Assembly (NCBI GenBank): GCA_947066105.1
Contig: CAMSYM010000002.1
Coordinates: 148,390 to 212,389, forward strand
Direction of reading: 5' to 3'
Origin: an uncultured Clostridia bacterium
Lineage (GTDB): Bacteria > Bacillota > Clostridia > Christensenellales > Pumilibacteraceae
DNA length: 64,000 bases
Below, one piece after another: positions 19,762-28,553 of the stretch (positions are counted from its first letter, which is position 1; each line of letters begins with the position of its first letter). The notes under the pieces were generated by a model. That model worked only from the letters and a program-made list of their open reading frames with translations, did no database searches and was not told where the DNA came from. The translations under genes were made by a program, and so were the position numbers.

Positions 19762-21975
19762 ATGGAATGCAATGTCTTTAAGACAGAGATCGGCGGAAGG
19801 GAAGTTATCGTCGAAACAGGCAAGTATGCCGGACAAGCCAACGGCTCGTGCATCATTCGTTGCGGCGACACGGTGGTAATGACAAACGTCACCATGGCGG
19901 ACGCGCCGCGTCCCGGCATGGACTATTTTCCGCTCGGCGTTGACTTTGAGGAAAAGCTTTACGCCATAGGCAAGATACCCGGCAGTTTCAAACGTCGCGA
20001 AGGACGCGGCAGCGACAAGGCGATACTTACGTCGCGCCTTATTGACCGCCCCATACGCCCGTTGTTCCCCAAAGGTTTGTTCAACGACGTGTCGGTCGTG
20101 GCGACCGCGCTTTCGGTGGACACCAATATCCCGCCCGAAGTTTTCGGCATGCTCGGAAGCTCCGTTGCGCTTTCGATATCGGATATACCGTTCATGGGAC
20201 CTACGGGTTCGGTCGTCGTCGGTTGCGTCGACGGTAAGTACGTCATCAACCCCGACAACGAACAACGCGCCAAAAGCACCATGCACGTTTACGTATCGGG
20301 TACGGCGGACGCCATCATGATGGTGGAAGCGGGCGCGCAGGAAGTTTCCGAAGAAGAAATGCTCGGCGGCATACTGTTTGCGCACAAAGAGATCAAAAAG
20401 CAAGTCAAGTTCATCAACGACATAGTCAAAAAAGTGGGCAAGCCCAAGCTCGAACCCGATCTGTACCATATCGGCGAAGACGTGGACAAGGCTGTGCGCA
20501 AGTATGCGGACAAGGCGCTCGACAAGGCGCTCGACACGTTCGACCGCACCGAGCGTCAAGCCAATCAGGACGCGGTGCAGGCGGATGTCATGGCGCATTT
20601 CGCCGAAGAGTTCGCGGGCAGAGAACGCGAGATAGGCGACACGCTTTACTACATGACCAAGGAGAAAGTGCGCGAAAAGATATTGATCAAGGGCATTCGT
20701 CCCGACGGACGCAAGACCACCGATATCCGCGACATTTGGTGCGAAGCGGGCGTATTGCCGCGCACGCACGGTTCGGCGGTGTTTACCCGCGGTCAATCGC
20801 AGGCGCTTTCCATTTGTACGCTCGGCACGGCGCGCGACGCGCAAAAGCTCGATAATCTCGACGACGAAGAGACCAAGCGCTACATGCACCAGTACAACAT
20901 GCCGCCGTACTCGACGGGCGAAGCCAAGCCGCTTCGCGCGCCCGGTCGCAGAGAGATAGGTCACGGCGCGCTCGCGGAACGCGCGCTCGAACCCGTAATT
21001 CCGAGCGAAGACGAATTCCCGTATACCATTCGCGTGGTGTCGGAGATACTTTCGTCCAACGGCTCGACTTCGCAGGCGAGCGTTTGCGGAAGTACGCTGT
21101 CGCTCATGGATGCGGGCGTACCCATCAAAGCGCCCGTCGCGGGCATTGCCATGGGGCTTATCAAGGACGAAGCCAAAAACAAGCTCGCCATACTTTCGGA
21201 TATCCAAGGGCTCGAAGATTTTTTGGGCGATATGGACTTTAAGGTCGCAGGCACCGAGAAAGGCATCACCGCCATACAGATGGATATAAAGATCAAGGGC
21301 ATAAGCGAAGAGATACTTCGCACCGCGCTCGAACAGGCGCGCGTCGGCAGACTGCACATACTCGGCAAGATGCTCGCCGTTTTGGACAAGCCGCGCGCAA
21401 GCCTTTCGCCGTATGCGCCCAAGATCATCATGTTCAATATCGATCCCGAAAAGATCGGCGACGTTATCGGCAAGTCGGGCAAGACGATCAACAAGATCGT
21501 CGACGACACGGGCGTCAAGATCGATATCGAAGAGGACGGCAGAGTGTTTATCGCGGGCATAGACGAAGCGATGACCGCCAAAGCCAAAGAGATAATACTC
21601 AATATCGTCAAAGATCCCGAGATCGGCGACGTATACGAAGGTCCCGTTGTAACGGTGCGCGACGATCTCGGCGCGTTCGTAGAGCTTGCGCCCGGCAAGG
21701 ACGGCATGATCCATATAGCAAAGCTCGGCAAGTTTGTCGGCAAGCGTTTGGAATCGGTGTCCGAAGCGCTCAAAGAAGGCGATACCGTGCGCGTCGAAGT
21801 GGTCAGCTTTACCAAACAGGGCAAGATCGACCTTAAACTTTTGGAAAAGCTTACCGGCGAGCCGTTGGTCAAAGCCGCGGAAGGCGAGTGGGAAGAGGAC
21901 CGTCCCGCACGCGCGCCCCGTCGCGATCGTCCGCGCCGCGATAAAAAATTCGGCGATAAAAAAGACAAAAATTAA
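19762..21975 (+). CDS. pnp: polyribonucleotide nucleotidyltransferase (PNPase)
   Basis: PNPase degrades RNA 3' to 5' phosphorolytically and takes part in mRNA turnover. The 737 residues show the first RNase PH domain (CGDTVVMTNVT and GKIPGSFKRREGR), the helical linker, the second RNase PH domain with LGTARDAQKLDNLD and GSTSQASVCGSTLSLMDAGV, a KH domain with VIGKSGKTINKI near residue 560, and an S1 domain from about 623 (GDVYEGPVVTVRDDLGAFVEL). A short basic tail ends the protein. AGGAG lies before the ATG. It follows rpsO and precedes the ylxY-type gene, as in Bacillus. Confidence 0.98.
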   Translation: MECNVFKTEIGGREVIVETGKYAGQANGSCIIRCGDTVVMTNVTMADAPRPGMDYFPLGVDFEEKLYAIGKIPGSFKRREGRGSDKAILTSRLIDRPIRPLFPKGLFNDVSVVATALSVDTNIPPEVFGMLGSSVALSISDIPFMGPTGSVVVGCVDGKYVINPDNEQRAKSTMHVYVSGTADAIMMVEAGAQEVSEEEMLGGILFAHKEIKKQVKFINDIVKKVGKPKLEPDLYHIGEDVDKAVRKYADKALDKALDTFDRTERQANQDAVQADVMAHFAEEFAGREREIGDTLYYMTKEKVREKILIKGIRPDGRKTTDIRDIWCEAGVLPRTHGSAVFTRGQSQALSICTLGTARDAQKLDNLDDEETKRYMHQYNMPPYSTGEAKPLRAPGRREIGHGALAERALEPVIPSEDEFPYTIRVVSEILSSNGSTSQASVCGSTLSLMDAGVPIKAPVAGIAMGLIKDEAKNKLAILSDIQGLEDFLGDMDFKVAGTEKGITAIQMDIKIKGISEEILRTALEQARVGRLHILGKMLAVLDKPRASLSPYAPKIIMFNIDPEKIGDVIGKSGKTINKIVDDTGVKIDIEEDGRVFIAGIDEAMTAKAKEIILNIVKDPEIGDVYEGPVVTVRDDLGAFVELAPGKDGMIHIAKLGKFVGKRLESVSEALKEGDTVRVEVVSFTKQGKIDLKLLEKLTGEPLVKAAEGEWEEDRPARAPRRDRPRRDKKFGDKKDKN

Positions 21976-21992
21976 GGGTTGGAACTAATATA

Positions 21993-22032
21993 ACACCCCG
22001 ACTGCGAATATAGATAGTCGGGGGTGTTTTTT
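21993..22032 (+). terminator. terminator abutting the ylxY-type start codon
   Basis: ACACCCCGACT pairs with AGTCGGGGGTGT (one bulge), and the following T tract runs straight into the ATG at 22033. The GGGGGTG of the descending arm is also the only ribosome-binding-like sequence for the next gene. Confidence 0.75.
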
Positions 22033-22758
22033 ATGAAAGACAACCGTAAGCTCAAATTTTTAAGCGTTGTATTGGGCAACATAGTAATATGCGCGACGGT
22101 AGCCGCGTTATTGTTTGTTACCGTAACGCCCAATGCGGAAAACACCGCGGTGCAGGGCGGCGACAAGCCGCACTATTCGGGCGAATCCGAAAGCTGTGTG
22201 TCGCTGATGGTCAATGTGTACTGGGGTACGGAATATATCAAGCCCATGCTCGATATTTTCGCCGCGCACGGCATGCAAACGACTTTTTTCATAGGCGGGT
22301 CTTGGGCGGTAGGCAATACCGAAACGCTCAAAGCGATAGCGGCGGCGGGACACGAACTCGGCAATCACGGATACTATCACAAGGATCACAAAAAGCTGGA
22401 CGCCGCGTATAACCGCAAGGAGATATCGTCGACGCACGATGTTGTAAAAGAGATAACGGGCGTCGATATGACGTTGTTCGCGCCGCCGTCGGGCGCGTTC
22501 GGCAACGTCGCGTTGGCTACGGCGAAAGAGCTGGGCTATAAAACGGTCATGTGGACGCGCGACACTATCGACTGGCGCGATCACGACAGCGAACTCATTT
22601 ATAAGCGCGCGGTGCGCGATATCAAGGGCGGGGATCTGATCCTGATGCATCCTACGGACAGCACCGTCAAAGCGCTCGACAGGATAATAACGACGATAGA
22701 AAACGCGGGGCTTTCCGTCGCGCCCGTGAGCGTAACGCTCGGCGGCGGTACGGCGTAG
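22033..22758 (+). CDS. YlxY-type polysaccharide deacetylase family protein, probably catalytically inactive
   Basis: The 241 residues have an N-terminal membrane anchor or signal (SVVLGNIVICATVAALLFV) and a NodB-type domain with ATFFIGGSW-like QTTFFIGGSWAV, GHELGNHGYYH and FAPPSGAF. The strand that normally carries the catalytic FDDGP aspartates reads SLMVNVYWGTEY instead, so the metal and acid/base aspartates are missing. B. subtilis YlxY shows the same replacement and also lies between pnpA and mlpA, so orthology is likely. The exact role is unknown. The start is an ATG directly after a terminator T tract; an upstream in-frame GTG at 22024 is an alternative. Confidence 0.85.
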   Translation: MKDNRKLKFLSVVLGNIVICATVAALLFVTVTPNAENTAVQGGDKPHYSGESESCVSLMVNVYWGTEYIKPMLDIFAAHGMQTTFFIGGSWAVGNTETLKAIAAAGHELGNHGYYHKDHKKLDAAYNRKEISSTHDVVKEITGVDMTLFAPPSGAFGNVALATAKELGYKTVMWTRDTIDWRDHDSELIYKRAVRDIKGGDLILMHPTDSTVKALDRIITTIENAGLSVAPVSVTLGGGTA

Positions 22759-22791
22759 GATAGATATTGCCCCCGAAAACGGAGATGTAAC

Positions 22792-24048
22792 ATGGCAACA
22801 AAAGTATTCGACAGCGGCTTGACCGTTACGGTAGAGGAAAACCCCGCACTGCGCTCGGTGTGTTGCGGCATAATGGTCGGCGCGGGCAGCGCGTACGAAA
22901 CCGCCGAGAACAACGGTATTTCGCATTTTATAGAACACGTCAATTTCAAAGGCACGGAACGGCGCACGGCGCAAGACATCGTGTCGGAGTTCGACAGGGT
23001 GGGCGCGTCGTTCAATGCGTTCACGGGCAAGGAATATACCTGCTATTACTTTAAATCGATAGACGAAACGCTCGAAACTTGCTTCAACGTTTTGTGCGAT
23101 CTGTTTTTGCATTCCAAGTACGATAAAGCGGAGCTCGACCGCGAGCGCAAGGTGATACTCGCCGAGATCAATATGAGCAAGGACGATCCCGACGGCGTGT
23201 GTTCGGACGTGCTGTACGGCACGGCGTTCAAAAACGGATCGCTCGGCATGGAGATACTCGGCACTAAGGAAAACGTAGCGCGGTTCGGCAAAGCGGATAT
23301 CGACGCGTACAAAAAGATCAATTACGTGCCGAGCAATACCGTCGTGGCGTTTGCGGGCAATATCACCGTCGACGGCGCGGTCGCGCTCGTCGAAAAATAC
23401 ATGCCGGAGCTTGTCCGTGCGTCGTATTCGCCGCCGCGCACGCTCGAAAAACAAACGTTTTGTTCGGGCTACGGCGAGTTCATCCGCGATTACGAACAGA
23501 CCGAAATATCCATTTCGTTCCCTGCGTTCGAGTACGGCAACGCCTGCGCCGAAACGTTGTCTGCGATAGATTGCTTGTTCGGAAGCGGCATGAGTTCGCG
23601 GCTGTTCCAGAGATTGCGCGAAAAAATGGGCTTGGTATACAGCGTGTACACTTCGCCGTGGTTGGGCAAGACCAACGGTATGTTTTCGGTATGCGCCAAC
23701 GTCAATGTGGAAAACGTAGCGCCCGCCGTGGAAGCGATAAAAAACGAAATAGACATTCTCGTGCGCGACGGCGTTACCGACGAGGAGACCGAAAAAGCGA
23801 AAATGCAACTCAAAGTCGCGACTCTGTTCGGCAAAGAAAACACGCTCTCGTATATGCATTCGCTCATGCGTCGACGCATATTGCTCGGCATCGACAGGAG
23901 CATAGACGAATTGATAGCGCGGATCGAAGGCGTGACTACCGATAAAATAAACGCGCTCGCGCGCGACATGTTCGCGCAAAAAGCGGCGATAGCGTATGCG
24001 GGCAAAAAGGCGCCCGAACGCATAGACAAGGTTTTTTACAAGGAGTAA
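22792..24048 (+). CDS. M16-family zinc peptidase (MlpA/PqqL-like)
   Basis: The 418-residue product carries the inverted zinc motif HxxEH as HFIEH at residues 45-49, followed by the downstream glutamate in ERKVILAEINM near 120, typical of the insulinase/processing-peptidase family. The second half contains the inactive-domain features GMSSRLFQRLREKMGLVYSVY. It corresponds in position to mlpA of Bacillus, after pnp and ylxY. GGAG lies nine bases before the ATG. Its substrate cannot be deduced. No signal peptide is visible, so it is cytoplasmic. Confidence 0.92.
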   Translation: MATKVFDSGLTVTVEENPALRSVCCGIMVGAGSAYETAENNGISHFIEHVNFKGTERRTAQDIVSEFDRVGASFNAFTGKEYTCYYFKSIDETLETCFNVLCDLFLHSKYDKAELDRERKVILAEINMSKDDPDGVCSDVLYGTAFKNGSLGMEILGTKENVARFGKADIDAYKKINYVPSNTVVAFAGNITVDGAVALVEKYMPELVRASYSPPRTLEKQTFCSGYGEFIRDYEQTEISISFPAFEYGNACAETLSAIDCLFGSGMSSRLFQRLREKMGLVYSVYTSPWLGKTNGMFSVCANVNVENVAPAVEAIKNEIDILVRDGVTDEETEKAKMQLKVATLFGKENTLSYMHSLMRRRILLGIDRSIDELIARIEGVTTDKINALARDMFAQKAAIAYAGKKAPERIDKVFYKE

Positions 24049-24052
24049 CGAA

Positions 24053-24445
24053 ATGGATACGACCGAAAAACAGGGCAAGCAAGAGGACAAGCTCGACGTG
24101 CTGTTCCGCATGCAGGCGGGGCTGGACGCTTACATACGCGAAAAGCGCGAGCTTGATTTTACCAAAGGCGAATGGGTGTGCAAAAAGGCGCTCGCGCTCA
24201 TTGTCGAGCTGGGCGAAGTGGTAGACGAAGCCAAGTATAAATGGTGGAAAAACAATACAGAGATAGACGACGCAAAACTCAAAGAGGAAATAGTCGACGT
24301 ATTGCATTTCTTTTTGGGCATGTGCATTGACAGCGGCATGACGAGCGACGAATTGTTCGATATTTATCTCAAAAAGAACAAGGAAAACTACGACCGTCAA
24401 AACGGCTTGTCGCAAAAAACGGGATACGAGATAAATAAGAAATGA
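24053..24445 (+). CDS. dimeric all-alpha dUTPase / NTP pyrophosphatase
   Basis: The 130-residue product matches the all-alpha dUTPase_2 family, which hydrolyses dUTP to dUMP and so keeps uracil out of DNA. The metal-binding helices read ELGEVVDEAKYKWWK near residue 52 and EEIVDVLHFFLGMCID near 82, followed by the conserved YLKKNKENYDRQN segment. It starts four bases after the M16 peptidase stop and is probably translationally coupled. Its stop codon lies inside the first copy of a 24-base tandem repeat. A related MazG-type NTPase is the alternative assignment. Confidence 0.85.
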   Translation: MDTTEKQGKQEDKLDVLFRMQAGLDAYIREKRELDFTKGEWVCKKALALIVELGEVVDEAKYKWWKNNTEIDDAKLKEEIVDVLHFFLGMCIDSGMTSDELFDIYLKKNKENYDRQNGLSQKTGYEINKK

Positions 24446-24488
24446 TTTGCGGTCCGCACTCAGGAATGATTTGCGGTCCGCACTCAGG
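24441..24488 (+). repeat. perfect 24-base tandem duplication at the end of the dUTPase gene
   Basis: The unit AATGATTTGCGGTCCGC plus ACTCAGG occurs twice in direct succession. The first copy contains the gene's TGA stop. The unit includes the small palindrome GCGGTCCGC. Confidence 0.95.
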
Positions 24489-24669
24489 ATCGCCGATCGA
24501 TATCGATGATTATATCCGCACGTCGCGCTTGTTTTTAGGCATGCGGTAAAAGCGAGCGTTCGGGCAAATTTTGAGCCGATACGTCGTGCATTGTGCAGGA
24601 TAAAAACAGCGGTGTGAGGCGTTTACGACGACGCGAAACGGCGTACGTCGCAATATATCGTATGATAAG

Positions 24670-24706
24670 AAAAAACGACAGCGGTCAATAACATTGACCG
24701 CTGTCG
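24670..24706 (-). terminator. terminator of the phosphatase-kinase operon
   Basis: Thirteen-base perfect arms (CGACAGCGGTCAA and complement) with a five-base loop are followed on the minus strand by six T residues. Confidence 0.93.
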
Positions 24707-24717
24707 CGTATACGAAA

Positions 24718-26184
24718 TTATTTCTTTTTAAACAGTTTGGAAAATATACTGCCGCTTTTTGTTTTGGTCGTCGTGATCGCGTCCTGTTTGGCTTTTGGAT
24801 CGGCGGACGGCTTTTCGGCGACGCTCTGTTTAGCCGCAGGCGTCGATTTTGCCGTTCTGCTCGTCGCCGGCGGCGTTTTGGGCGCGGCGGCTTTTTGCGT
24901 AGAAGCGGGCGTTGCGGCTTTTGCCGTACTCGGCTTGGCGGATCGCGCGGCGGCGGGCTGTTGCTTATCCGCCGAAGTCGCGCCCGTCGTTGCGGCTTTG
25001 CCGCTCGTTGCGCGGGCTGACGATGCGGACGGCGTTTGGCGCGCCGCGCCGCTCTTTGCCTGCGCCGTTTGTTTCGCGGCGGGTTGCGGTTTTTCGGGTT
25101 CGGGCGGAGTTATGCCCGTAGCGGTGCGGGGGATAGCCGTCTTTTTGGGCGCGGTCGCGGCGGGCGGCGGAGTAGCCACCGATACCGCTTTACGCGGAGC
25201 GCGCGGGTTGTACAGCCCGTTTATCATGCTTTGAACGTCGGGATGACGTTTTTTTCTGTCTACGGCAAGACATTTCATGAGCGCGTTTTCGACGCCCGCA
25301 TCGATAGCAATGCCTAATTCGGACGGGCGTTTTATGGCTTCCTTGCCCATCATGACGCGTATGGATTCCGGCGGGAGCGTTCCCGTTATCGCGTAGTATA
25401 TAGTCACGCCCAATGCATACACGTCCGTCCACGGTCCTTGCTCGCCGTGCGTGTCGTACTGTTCGGGCGGGGCAAAGCCTTGTTTTAACACGATAGACAT
25501 CGATTTGCCGTCGGGATTGCTGTATTTTGCCGCGCCGAAGTCGATGAGCTTGACTTCATTGAATTTTGTGATAAGTATATTGTCGGGCGATATATCGCGG
25601 TGGATAAGCCCTATTTTATGTACCTGCGTCAACGATTCCATGACGGGGCGCATGATGGTAAGCACTTCGTCGACGGGGAGCTTGCCGCCCTTGCGTTGCA
25701 GATACTTTTTGAGCGACACGCCGTCGAGAAACTCCATGACTATATACGCCGTGCCGTTGGCGGAAAAGAAGTCGCGCACGTTGACTACGCCCGCGAGATT
25801 TTTTATCTTGGCGAGCGCACGCGCTTCTTCCACGAAACGTTTGAGTCCGCGATTGCTCGCGGCTTGGTTCTGCTTGGAATTGATTATTACCTGATTGACG
25901 CCGGCTACGCGCGTAACATAGCCCGACGGGAAGTATTCCTTGACCGCGACCTTGATGCCCTGTTGAAGATCCCACGCCATGTACGTTATGCCGAACCCGC
26001 CTTCGCCGAGCGCTTTGCCTATAAGGTAACGGTTTTGCGTGCCTATAACGGTGCGCTGGGGCAGGTGATGCGGCGGCGACGGGGAATCGTCCGCCTTGTG
26101 GTGGCAGTTCATACATACGCGGTTGGAGTCGAGATCGCCGAAGCAGTATAAGCATATGTTTTTATTGGTTCTGATCCTTGCCAT
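24718..26184 (-). CDS. Ser/Thr protein kinase with N-terminal zinc ribbon and Ala/Pro/Lys tail
   Basis: A four-cysteine ribbon (C11, C14, C24, C27) precedes a complete eukaryotic-type kinase domain: glycine loop GEGGFG at 60-65, Lys82 in VAVKEY, catalytic HRDISPDN at 195-202, DFG at 215-217, and FAPPEQY in the activation segment. From about residue 330 a low-complexity Ala/Pro/Lys tail runs to the end, which finishes SGSIFSKLFKKK. There is no membrane segment and no PASTA repeat, so it is not a PrkC-type wall sensor. It begins four bases after the PP2C phosphatase stop, implying a reversible phosphorylation pair. Targets are unknown. Confidence 0.93.
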   Translation of the reverse strand: MARIRTNKNICLYCFGDLDSNRVCMNCHHKADDSPSPPHHLPQRTVIGTQNRYLIGKALGEGGFGITYMAWDLQQGIKVAVKEYFPSGYVTRVAGVNQVIINSKQNQAASNRGLKRFVEEARALAKIKNLAGVVNVRDFFSANGTAYIVMEFLDGVSLKKYLQRKGGKLPVDEVLTIMRPVMESLTQVHKIGLIHRDISPDNILITKFNEVKLIDFGAAKYSNPDGKSMSIVLKQGFAPPEQYDTHGEQGPWTDVYALGVTIYYAITGTLPPESIRVMMGKEAIKRPSELGIAIDAGVENALMKCLAVDRKKRHPDVQSMINGLYNPRAPRKAVSVATPPPAATAPKKTAIPRTATGITPPEPEKPQPAAKQTAQAKSGAARQTPSASSARATSGKAATTGATSADKQQPAAARSAKPSTAKAATPASTQKAAAPKTPPATSRTAKSTPAAKQSVAEKPSADPKAKQDAITTTKTKSGSIFSKLFKKK

Positions 26185-26188
26185 ATCG

Positions 26189-26938
26189 TCAGTCTTTTAC
26201 CATCGCGACTATCGCGGAATAATTATCGTTGAACTTGGTCACTCGCGCGAGCAGGCGTTGCTCCATTTTGGCGATCGCCTCTTCGGGCGTTTGCGAAGAT
26301 GCGAGATCCTCTTCCATTTCTTCTTCGTACACGTATTCCCAAAACCCGTCGGTGCAGAGTATGAACGCGTCGCCGCTCTTTAACGGCGTGTTGTAAATAT
26401 CGCAGTCGGGCGGAATGTAATAGTCCGAGCCGAGCACGCGCGTGAGCTTGTTTTGATCCTTGTCGGAGCGAATGTCGCGGAGCGGGATCTTGCCCATTTC
26501 CACCGAGATCTGCGAAAGCGAGTGATCGCGCGTTTGAAAGTGCAGTTTATTGCCCGTAAACAAATAAATGCGCGTGTCGCCTATGTGCGAAATGACCGTC
26601 GATTTGTAATCGGTTGTCACGCACGCGACGGTGGTGCAGGACGACCGTATCTTGGGGTTTTTTTCTTTTTCGTCCACCACGTGATTGTGCGCGGATTGTA
26701 TGTAGCTTTGGCAAAATTCGGGTTTGACGGCACGCGCGGGATCGAGCTGTTTGACTTGCGAGTACGCCTCGATTATCTTGGTCGCGCAAATACGACTGGC
26801 GACCTCACTGCCGTAGTACGAGCCGAGCCCGTCGCAGACGACAAGGCATGCGCCGTCGGGCGCGACTATGAGATCGAGATAGTCCTGATTGTATTCGCGT
26901 CCGCCTTGCTTGCATATGGAACTTGTAAGTAGTTTCAT
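26189..26938 (-). CDS. PP2C-family Ser/Thr phosphatase
   Basis: The 249 residues carry the PP2C metal-binding motifs: NQD at 17-19, CDGLGSYYGSEVA near 36, SHIGDTRIYL, and LCTDGFWEY in the C-terminal part. It is the first gene of a two-gene operon with the zinc-ribbon kinase and presumably reverses its phosphorylations. I placed the start at the ATG with CGGAG five bases upstream; the ORF-track start 21 codons earlier reads through the promoter region. Length and motifs match soluble bacterial PrpC/Stp proteins. Confidence 0.93.
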   Translation of the reverse strand: MKLLTSSICKQGGREYNQDYLDLIVAPDGACLVVCDGLGSYYGSEVASRICATKIIEAYSQVKQLDPARAVKPEFCQSYIQSAHNHVVDEKEKNPKIRSSCTTVACVTTDYKSTVISHIGDTRIYLFTGNKLHFQTRDHSLSQISVEMGKIPLRDIRSDKDQNKLTRVLGSDYYIPPDCDIYNTPLKSGDAFILCTDGFWEYVYEEEMEEDLASSQTPEEAIAKMEQRLLARVTKFNDNYSAIVAMVKD

Positions 26939-26972
26939 AATAACTCCGTGTGGTTGAAACTGTATATCATAC

Positions 26973-27001
26973 ATTATATAGTATGCGCGCCGTTTAGTCA
27001 A
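26973..27001 (-). promoter_or_regulatory. promoter of the phosphatase-kinase operon
   Basis: On the minus strand TTGACT and a perfect TATAAT are separated by 17 bases, 35 bases before the phosphatase ATG. Confidence 0.8.
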
Positions 27002-27212
27002 GGATTTTTGGAATTATGTGCGAATAATTCGACCGTATATCGAGCGCGTGTCGTATAAACCGCGTAAATACGCAGATCGCGTTGCCGATCGCGACTCAGG
27101 TATGCGGTTGCGCCGATGCAAGCGTTTGAAATATCTGATACGAGTTTGCTTAAAACGCTCGCGGGATAGTTTTCGCGGCTTTTATCGTACGGCAAAACGC
27201 CCGTTAAAATAA

Positions 27213-27242
27213 TTGACAAATAAGCCGTGTGTGTATTATAAT
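27213..27242 (+). promoter_or_regulatory. promoter of the purine operon
   Basis: Perfect TTGACA and perfect TATAAT are separated by 18 bases. The leader before purE is only about 25 bases, too short for a riboswitch. Confidence 0.8.
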
Positions 27243-27270
27243 TGAGATATACGTTATGCGCGAGGTAACA

Positions 27271-27765
27271 ATGCTCAAAGTCGCAATAGTTTTAGGCTCG
27301 AAATCGGATTTCGACAAGGTACGACCGGCGCTCGAAATTTTCGATAAATTCGGCGTGCCGTACGAGGCTCGCATATTGAGCGCGCACCGTACGCCCGACG
27401 AAGCGCACGCTTTTGCGGCGTCCGCCCGTAAAAACGGGTTCGGCGCGATAATAGCGGTGGCGGGCAAGGCGGCGCATCTCGGCGGCGTGCTTGCCGCGGC
27501 GACAACTCTTCCCGTAGTGGCGTTGCCTGTTTCGACATCGTTTCTCGACGGATTGGACAGCGTGCTTTCCATACTGCCTATGCCGAGCGGCGTGCCCGTT
27601 GCGGTGATGGGCGTAAACGCGGGCGCAAACGCCGCGTTGTTCTGCGTGAGAATGCTTGCCGCGACCGATGCGGAGCTTGATAGAAAATACGAACGATATG
27701 TTTGCGAGATGAAAGAGAAAACGCTCGCCGACGACAAAGAACTGCAAAAACTTCTCGGCAAATAG
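27271..27765 (+). CDS. purE: 5-(carboxyamino)imidazole ribonucleotide mutase
   Basis: PurE rearranges N5-CAIR to CAIR in purine synthesis. The 164 residues contain VLGSKSDFDKV, the ILSAHRTPDEA motif with the catalytic histidine, VAGKAAHLGGVLAA, and MPSGVPVAVMGVNAGANAALF. These resemble the class I enzymes that depend on PurK rather than class II, but no purK is in this window. The start is the ATG with GAGGTAA three bases upstream, 14 codons inside the track ORF. It opens a purE-C-M-N-H-D-L operon. Confidence 0.95.
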   Translation: MLKVAIVLGSKSDFDKVRPALEIFDKFGVPYEARILSAHRTPDEAHAFAASARKNGFGAIIAVAGKAAHLGGVLAAATTLPVVALPVSTSFLDGLDSVLSILPMPSGVPVAVMGVNAGANAALFCVRMLAATDAELDRKYERYVCEMKEKTLADDKELQKLLGK

Positions 27766-27830
27766 ATCGGCAACAGGTCGGTCGAACGAAAATCCGAAAA
27801 ACGTATTCCGAATTTAAAAGGAGTTGCATA

Positions 27831-28544
27831 ATGCAAGTCGAACAAAAGGAACAACTGTACGAAGGCAAAGCCAAAAAGGTTTACGCCACGAGCGACCCCG
27901 ATTTGGTGATAGTCGATTATAAAGACGACGCGACGGCGTTTAACGGTCTTAAAAAAGGCACTATCGTCGGTAAGGGCGTAGTCAACAACAGGATGAGCAA
28001 TTATCTTATGAAAATGCTCGCCGAACACGGTATCGAAACGCATTTGGTCGAAGAACTCGACGACCGTCGCACGCTCGTCAAGCACGTCGAGATCGTTCCG
28101 CTCGAAGTCATCATGCGCAATATCGTCGCAGGGTCTTTGAGCAAGCGCACGGGCAAGCCCGAAGGCGAAGTTCCGTCGACGCCCGTACTCGAACTGTACT
28201 ACAAGTCGGACGAGCTTGGCGATCCCATGATAAATTCCGATCATGCGCTCGCTTTCGGTTGGGCGACGCGTGACGAACTCGACCAAATAGAAAAAATGGC
28301 GCGCAAGATAAACGACGTGCTTAAAAAGTTCTTTGCGGGCGTAGGCGTCGATCTTGTCGACTTCAAAATAGAGTTCGGCAGATACAAAGGCAAGATAATA
28401 CTCGCCGACGAGATAAGCCCCGATACGTGCAGGTTCTGGGACAGCAAGACCAAAGAAAAACTCGATAAAGACAGATTCCGTCGCGATATGGACGACGTCG
28501 AAGGCGCATACCACGAAATGATGAAGCGTCTGGGATTAAAATAA
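27831..28544 (+). CDS. purC: SAICAR synthetase
   Basis: PurC joins CAIR and aspartate with ATP to form SAICAR. The 237 residues match the bacterial single-domain enzyme: QLYEGKAKKVYATSDPD at the start, VEIVPLEVIMRNIVAGSL, LVDFKIEFGRYKGKIILADEI and SPDTCRFWD. I chose the ATG preceded by AAAGGAG; the track ORF extends 43 codons too far upstream, into purE. It is the second gene of the purine operon. A weak GCGCGTA/TACGCGC hairpin follows it. Confidence 0.97.
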   Translation: MQVEQKEQLYEGKAKKVYATSDPDLVIVDYKDDATAFNGLKKGTIVGKGVVNNRMSNYLMKMLAEHGIETHLVEELDDRRTLVKHVEIVPLEVIMRNIVAGSLSKRTGKPEGEVPSTPVLELYYKSDELGDPMINSDHALAFGWATRDELDQIEKMARKINDVLKKFFAGVGVDLVDFKIEFGRYKGKIILADEISPDTCRFWDSKTKEKLDKDRFRRDMDDVEGAYHEMMKRLGLK

Positions 28545-28553
28545 TAAAACAAG

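Larger units (their letters stand above)
26939..27270. other. 332-base divergent intergenic region
   Basis: It holds the phosphatase-kinase promoter at one end and the purE promoter at the other. Between about 27002 and 27210 I recognise nothing; in particular I see no purine riboswitch core. Confidence 0.5.

Noticed and set aside
19747-21714. 655-residue minus-strand ORF opposite pnp
   Set aside because: Antisense shadow; pnp is certain. Similar long shadows opposite parE, parC, purL, ftsK, recA and the mlpA-type gene were left out for the same reason.
24718-26184. PrkC-type wall-sensing kinase
   Set aside because: There is no membrane helix and no PASTA repeat; the C-terminal part is low-complexity Ala/Pro/Lys.
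27002-27270. Purine riboswitch upstream of purE
   Set aside because: The leader after the promoter is only about 25 bases, and no conserved riboswitch core was visible upstream.
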